Below are positions 60,268 to 64,000 of a DNA stretch of 64,000 bases, one piece after another (the stretch's first letter is position 1; every line of letters begins with the position of its first letter). The position numbers and the translations under genes were made by a program. The stretch comes from Streptomyces sp. Ru71 (GTDB lineage Bacteria > Actinomycetota > Actinomycetes > Streptomycetales > Streptomycetaceae), in NCBI RefSeq assembly GCF_002920535.1, contig NZ_PQSS01000041.1, positions 1 through 64,000 of the forward strand, written 5' to 3'. The notes under the pieces are model-generated. The model had not been told where the DNA came from. It was given only the letters and a program-made list of their open reading frames with translations, and did no database searches.

Positions 60268-62292
60268 GTGCAGGAAATGATCAAGGGCGCGAACGTTTCG
60301 TTGGCAGCCCTGAGCGAGAACGTCGGCTCGGTGATCGTCGGGCTGGGCTGGGCCAGTCCGAGTGGCGAAGGGGACGCGGATGTCTCCGTGCTGTTGCTGG
60401 ACGCCAACGGCAAGGTGCGCAGCGATGCCGACTTCTACTTCTACAACAACCCGGTGGCCGCGGACGGCAGCGTGCAGTTGCTCGGCAAGACGCCTACGGA
60501 GGGCGGCAGCGAGGACCGTATCGTCTTCGACCTGACCGCGGTCCCGTCCGACGTCGAGCGGATCGTCGTCGCCGCGAGCCGGTACCGGGGCGCCCGGTTC
60601 GGTGAACTGGACGATGTCCGGATGACGTTGGGCGACGCGGCCGGTGAGGATCTTCTGCGCTTCAGCATCGACGACGCCGACTCGGTCAGTGCCGTCATCT
60701 TCGGCGAGCTGTACCGGCGTGCGGAGGAGTGGAAGTTCAGGGCCGTGGGCCAGGGTTACGACATTGGCCTCGCCGGTCTGGCAACGGACTTCGGCGTCGA
60801 TGTCGACGACGCGGAGGAAACGGACGCCACGTCGGCCGCAGCGGTTCTGGAGGACGCGAGCGGCGATGAAGGGGCGGACACGACGGTGGCGCCGTCCTCG
60901 CAGGCGACGCTCGAAGCGGTGCCCGCACCTCGCCCGCCCGCCGACGAACCCGCTCCCAGGAAGCCGGCCGCCCGGCCGCGTACGGCGAAGAAGAAGGTCA
61001 CCCTGCCCAAGGTGGCGGTGAAGACGCTCGCCGAGAACGACTCCTGGAGGCAGGCCAGGCTCTTTCCCGTGTCGGCCCTCAAGAGTGACCGTGATCGCGA
61101 GATGCGGGCCACCTCGGTCCTGCTGTCGGTGATGGCCCAGGTACCGGAGTTCGGCCGCAGGCTCACCGCGGGGTTCGGTGCCCCGTCCGGGCGCATGGAG
61201 ACGTTCACGGAGGTCTCCCTGCCGCACGGCGACACCCCACGGCGTCCCGACGGGGTCATCCGGGTGGAGCGGGCGGGGAAGCTGTGGACCGCGCTGGTCG
61301 AGACGAAGACCAACGGCAACCCCCTGAAGGCCGAACAGGTCCAGGCGTACATGGACATCGCCGCGCGCCGCGGCTACGAGGCGGTGATCACGCTCTCCAA
61401 CGACGTGGCCCTGGAGGGCACCCCGCTCGTCGACGTCAAGATCGACGGTCGCCGCAAGCACAAGGTCGCTCTGTGGCACCTGTCCTGGGCCGAGGTGGCG
61501 CACCAGGCGCAGATGCTCATCCGGCACGAGGGCGTCGGCAACGCCGCGCACGCCTGGCTGCTCCAGGAACTGCTCCACTACCTCCAGCACGAGAACTCCG
61601 GCTGTCACGGGTTCCAGAACATGGGCCCCGCCTGGGTTCCGGTGCGCAACGGCATCGACGACGAGACCCTGTGCCAGGGTGACCCGCGGGCGCTGGAGGT
61701 GGTGGAGAGCTGGGAGCGGCTGATCCGCCAGGTCTGCCTGCGGCTGGGCGGTGAACTCGGCCAGAAGGTGCTGCCCGTGCAGCGCACCCGGCGTGGTACG
61801 GACCCGCGGGCCCGCCGCGGCCTCCTCGCCGACCAGCTGTGCCTGGACGGCCGGCTGTACGCCGAGCTGCGTATCGAGGGCACGCCCGGGGTTCTCGCGA
61901 TCAGCGCGGACCTGCGCACCGGGAAGCTGCGCACCTCCATGGAGATCCCCGCGCCGGAGCAGGGCTACCCGCTGACCTGGGCCAAGCGGCTGGTGCGGCG
62001 GCTGGCGGAGGCACCGGCGGACCTGCATGTCGAAACCCTGGTCGACGGGGAGACGGGCGGTCCGCGGGGCACGCTGGAGCGGTTGCGTCCGGAGCCCGGC
62101 GACATGCTGCCGAAGGACGGCGGAGTGCGGATCACAGGTTTCCGCCTGTCGCTGCTCAAGGGCATGGGGAGCGGTCGGGGCAACGCCGAGTCCAGCTTCA
62201 TCCGGAGCGTCGACGACGCCGTGCAGCGCTTCTTCACCACGGTGGTGGTCCATCTGGACGGCGCCCCGTCCCGCCGGACGGGCGTCAGGTAG
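60268..62292 (+). CDS. TerD-domain protein fused to a PD-(D/E)XK nuclease-like domain
   Basis: This 674-residue protein has residues 1-175 that are TerD-like (MIKGANVSLAALSENV, VSVLLLDANGKVRSDADFYFYNNP, the latter carrying the calcium-binding DxDFxFYN signature). An acidic/proline linker (about 180-245) follows. The second domain has D328 in RRPDGVIRV, then E345-T-K347 in LVETKTNGNP, with a downstream Q and Y (AEQVQAYMDIAARRGYEAVITLSND): the layout of restriction-endonuclease-fold nucleases. The C-terminal ~250 residues are unassigned. GTG at 60268 follows GGTGGGGGG; ATG at 60277 is an alternative. Confidence 0.85.
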   Translation: MQEMIKGANVSLAALSENVGSVIVGLGWASPSGEGDADVSVLLLDANGKVRSDADFYFYNNPVAADGSVQLLGKTPTEGGSEDRIVFDLTAVPSDVERIVVAASRYRGARFGELDDVRMTLGDAAGEDLLRFSIDDADSVSAVIFGELYRRAEEWKFRAVGQGYDIGLAGLATDFGVDVDDAEETDATSAAAVLEDASGDEGADTTVAPSSQATLEAVPAPRPPADEPAPRKPAARPRTAKKKVTLPKVAVKTLAENDSWRQARLFPVSALKSDRDREMRATSVLLSVMAQVPEFGRRLTAGFGAPSGRMETFTEVSLPHGDTPRRPDGVIRVERAGKLWTALVETKTNGNPLKAEQVQAYMDIAARRGYEAVITLSNDVALEGTPLVDVKIDGRRKHKVALWHLSWAEVAHQAQMLIRHEGVGNAAHAWLLQELLHYLQHENSGCHGFQNMGPAWVPVRNGIDDETLCQGDPRALEVVESWERLIRQVCLRLGGELGQKVLPVQRTRRGTDPRARRGLLADQLCLDGRLYAELRIEGTPGVLAISADLRTGKLRTSMEIPAPEQGYPLTWAKRLVRRLAEAPADLHVETLVDGETGGPRGTLERLRPEPGDMLPKDGGVRITGFRLSLLKGMGSGRGNAESSFIRSVDDAVQRFFTTVVVHLDGAPSRRTGVR

Positions 62293-62619
62293 CCGGCGCT
62301 GGGCGTCTCGCCAGGGCCGGACACGCTGTGGTCCGGCCCTCGCCGCGTTCCCACCGAAGCCGTGACGGCCGCTTCGGCGCCGTCTTCGGCCCGTGGCTGG
62401 GCGGCAGGTGCTCGCCGCGGACCACGGCGACTGGGGCTTCACCGCCTTCGCCCTCGCCGGAGTCTCCTCGACGGTCTTCATCGGCATCGCCGCGCTGCGC
62501 TCCGCCAGGCCGGCGGACCGCAACAGCGAGCCGCGCAAGCCGGTCCCGGCCCACTGGGCGGACCGGGCCGGCCAGTGCTCTGCATGCGGGGCCGGCCCAT
62601 CTCTGGCAGCCTCGAAGAT
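62293..62619. other. Intergenic region with a possible membrane-protein remnant
   Basis: No whole gene is visible. In the plus-strand frame from about 62393, GDWGFTAFALAGVSSTVFIGIAALRSARPADR looks like one membrane helix with flanks. A neighbouring frame just upstream (DGRFGAVFGPWLGG) could belong with it after a frameshift. This may be a decayed 3' fragment of a membrane gene. Confidence 0.3.
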
Positions 62620-63405
62620 GTGAGCGCCACCTGGGACGTACGCCGATCGGGCCCCACTGAGTCAGCGCACCGCGCCCTGCTGATTCCCGGCGGCATGTGC
62701 ACCACCGAGTTCTACGCGGACCTCATGGCCGAGAAGGCCCTGGCGGACCTCGCACTCGTGGCCGTGACCCAGCCCGGCTTCGGGCCCACGACGCCGCCCG
62801 ACGACGTCAGTATGGAGAACTACGCCCGCCTCTTGGCCGACGTCGCCGCGCGCGAGCGGTGCGACCTCGTCGTGGGCCACAGCCTGGGCGCCAACGTGGC
62901 ACTGGAGATGGCGGCGCTCGGCCTGTTCACCGGCCCCCTCGTACTGCTGTCGCCCACCTTCTCGCGCGGCGACGAGTCGACCTTCCTCACCGTGCTGGAC
63001 GCGGTGGGACGGGTGCCGCTGCTCGGCCCGCTCGCGTGGGCCGGCATGCTCAAGGTCGTCCCGCGGGCGATGCGCGGCAGCCTGCCACCGCACCGCGCGG
63101 AGACACTGTCACGGGTCATGGCGGACAACGACGCGGCCGTCTGCCGCCGGATGGTGCGGGAGTACTACGCCTACCTGGCCCGCTATCCGTCGCTGGTGCC
63201 CCGGCTGTGCGAGGCCGGGGTGCCGACCTGGGTGGTGCGCGGCGAACACGACGAGATCGGCCTGACCGGCGGCGAGCGGCGCGGCCTCGAAGCCTGCCCG
63301 CACGTGACCCTGGTGACCGTGCCCGACGCGAGCCACCTCCTGCTCGTGCAAAAGCCCGCGCGCATCGCGGACGTCGTCCTGGAGGCGGCCGCGGCGACCC
63401 GCTGA
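62620..63405 (+). CDS. Alpha/beta hydrolase
   Basis: This 261-residue protein has the oxyanion-hole segment LLIPGGMCTT, nucleophile elbow VVGHSLGANVALEMA, acid in VRGEHDEIGL, and histidine in PDASHLLLVQKP. A complete catalytic triad is therefore present. GTG start at 62620 has only a weak ribosome site; ATG at 62584 would add 12 residues. Substrate unknown. Confidence 0.85.
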   Translation: MSATWDVRRSGPTESAHRALLIPGGMCTTEFYADLMAEKALADLALVAVTQPGFGPTTPPDDVSMENYARLLADVAARERCDLVVGHSLGANVALEMAALGLFTGPLVLLSPTFSRGDESTFLTVLDAVGRVPLLGPLAWAGMLKVVPRAMRGSLPPHRAETLSRVMADNDAAVCRRMVREYYAYLARYPSLVPRLCEAGVPTWVVRGEHDEIGLTGGERRGLEACPHVTLVTVPDASHLLLVQKPARIADVVLEAAAATR

Positions 63406-63424
63406 CCGTCCTTCCTTCAGCATT

Positions 63425-63438
63425 CGCTTATATAAGCG
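63425..63438. promoter_or_regulatory. Perfect 14-bp palindrome CGCTTATATAAGCG (ArsR operator candidate)
   Basis: A perfect palindrome lies 21 bp upstream of the ArsR-type gene's start, embedded in the only AT-rich stretch nearby. It is well placed for autorepression of the ArsR-SRPBCC operon. Confidence 0.65.
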
Positions 63439-63459
63439 GCAGCTGATAGATTGACTCGC

Positions 63460-63822
63460 ATGCACGCCTTCGACGTCCTCGCCGACCCGGTGCGCCGACG
63501 GATCCTGGAGCTCCTGGCCGACGGTGAGATGAGCGCCGGGGCGGTCGCCGACGCCGTCCGGGCGGAGTTCGGCATATCGCAGCCCGGCGTCTCCCAGCAC
63601 CTGAAGGTGCTGCGCGAGAACGGCTTCGCGACCGTCCGTTCCGAGGGCACCCGCCGGCTCTACGCCGTCGACTCCGAGCCCCTGCGCGACATCGACGCCT
63701 GGCTGGACCGCTTCCGCCGCTACTGGACCCCGCACCTGGACGCCCTGGCCACCGAACTGGCCCGCGGCCGCCGTGAGCGCCGGCTGCGCGGCACCGACGA
63801 ACCCCCGAGGAGCACCCCGTGA
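63460..63822 (+). CDS. ArsR-type winged-helix regulator
   Basis: This 120-residue protein has HTH as DPVRRRILELLADGEMSAGAVADAVRAEFGISQPGVSQHLKVLRENGFATVRSEGTRRLYAVD. It has no metal-binding cysteines, so it belongs to the metal-independent ArsR group that is commonly paired with SRPBCC genes. ATG at 63460 gives MHAFDVLADP; an in-frame TTG at 63451 is an alternative. The stop overlaps the next start (GTGA). Confidence 0.93.
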   Translation: MHAFDVLADPVRRRILELLADGEMSAGAVADAVRAEFGISQPGVSQHLKVLRENGFATVRSEGTRRLYAVDSEPLRDIDAWLDRFRRYWTPHLDALATELARGRRERRLRGTDEPPRSTP

Positions 63823-64000
63823 TCGACGTGACCCATCAGATCAACAGCGTGCGCCGCACGGTCGGCCGCCGCGACTTCAAGGCGGGCGAGGCCCGCGTGG
63901 TGACCGTGGCCCGCACCTACGACGTCCCCCTCGACGACCTCTGGGACGCCTGCACCAACCCCGAGCGCATCCCCCGCTGGTTCCTCCCGGTCGAGGGCGA
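63819..64000 (+). CDS. SRPBCC/AHSA1-like protein (partial, runs off the window)
   Basis: The first ~60 residues only (start VIDVTHQINSVRRTV). VVTVARTYDVPLDDLWDACTNPERIPRWFLPVEG is the standard opening of Aha1/START-type ligand-binding proteins encoded next to ArsR genes. GTG start overlaps the ArsR stop. Confidence 0.88.
   Translation, partial: MIDVTHQINSVRRTVGRRDFKAGEARVVTVARTYDVPLDDLWDACTNPERIPRWFLPVEG

Overview
This is a high-GC actinobacterial chromosome segment, almost certainly Streptomyces. The evidence is extreme third-position GC, ATGA/GTGA gene overlaps, GTG and TTG starts, WhiB and DUF3140 genes, an inositol cluster of the streptomycete type, and TTA (bldA-type) codons confined to a few accessory genes. 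There is no integrase, transposase, CRISPR array, rRNA or replication origin in the window.

Left part (1-20.9 kb): a split transketolase pair and tRNA-Pro(GGG) lead into an accessory block. That block holds a lone basic protein (2216-3151) and a tightly coupled four-gene minus-strand operon (9669 to 3210). The operon encodes a CorA-like two-helix membrane protein, a GCS2-like amidoligase with an extra C-terminal domain, a zinc-cluster/KH RNA-binding protein, and a vWA protein with a HEPN-like R-x4-H motif. The only TTA codons I noticed in the window lie in this block. I consider it the best candidate for an undescribed system. Next come an archaeal/eukaryotic-type prolyl-tRNA synthetase, XdhC, a degenerate Nudix protein, an amidohydrolase-glutamine synthetase pair, a HAD phosphatase, a methyltransferase, an M20 amidohydrolase, and a WhiB-Dps-DUF3140-HhH glycosylase stress operon.

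Middle part (20.9-41 kb): a thiolase and acyl-CoA ligase, TauE, HAD-IIA, cobK and cobF on either side of an MFS exporter with a winged-helix tail, DUF309, and a second identical tRNA-Pro(GGG). These are followed by a GNAT, a TetR regulator divergent from a GH113-like/GH15 pair, a methyltransferase, and a giant ORF. That ORF joins membrane-GAF-PAS-GGDEF-EAL to a complete alpha-oxoamine synthase without an intervening stop. galE follows.

Right part (41-64 kb): a myo-inositol catabolism and uptake locus with two divergent arms around a 17-bp perfect inverted repeat. One arm carries the Cgl0158-type aldolase, iolB, iolD and a GntR regulator. The other carries an ABC sugar transporter and an IolE-like isomerase. 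iolC and the methylmalonate-semialdehyde dehydrogenase are not in the window. Beyond it lie a serine hydrolase, an iolG-like/SDR/PhyH operon divergent from a LacI-like regulator coupled to a poly-gamma-glutamate-hydrolase-like gene, a second Gfo/Idh gene with its own LacI regulator, a cupin, a membrane protein, a TerD-nuclease fusion, an alpha/beta hydrolase, and an ArsR-SRPBCC pair that runs off the end.
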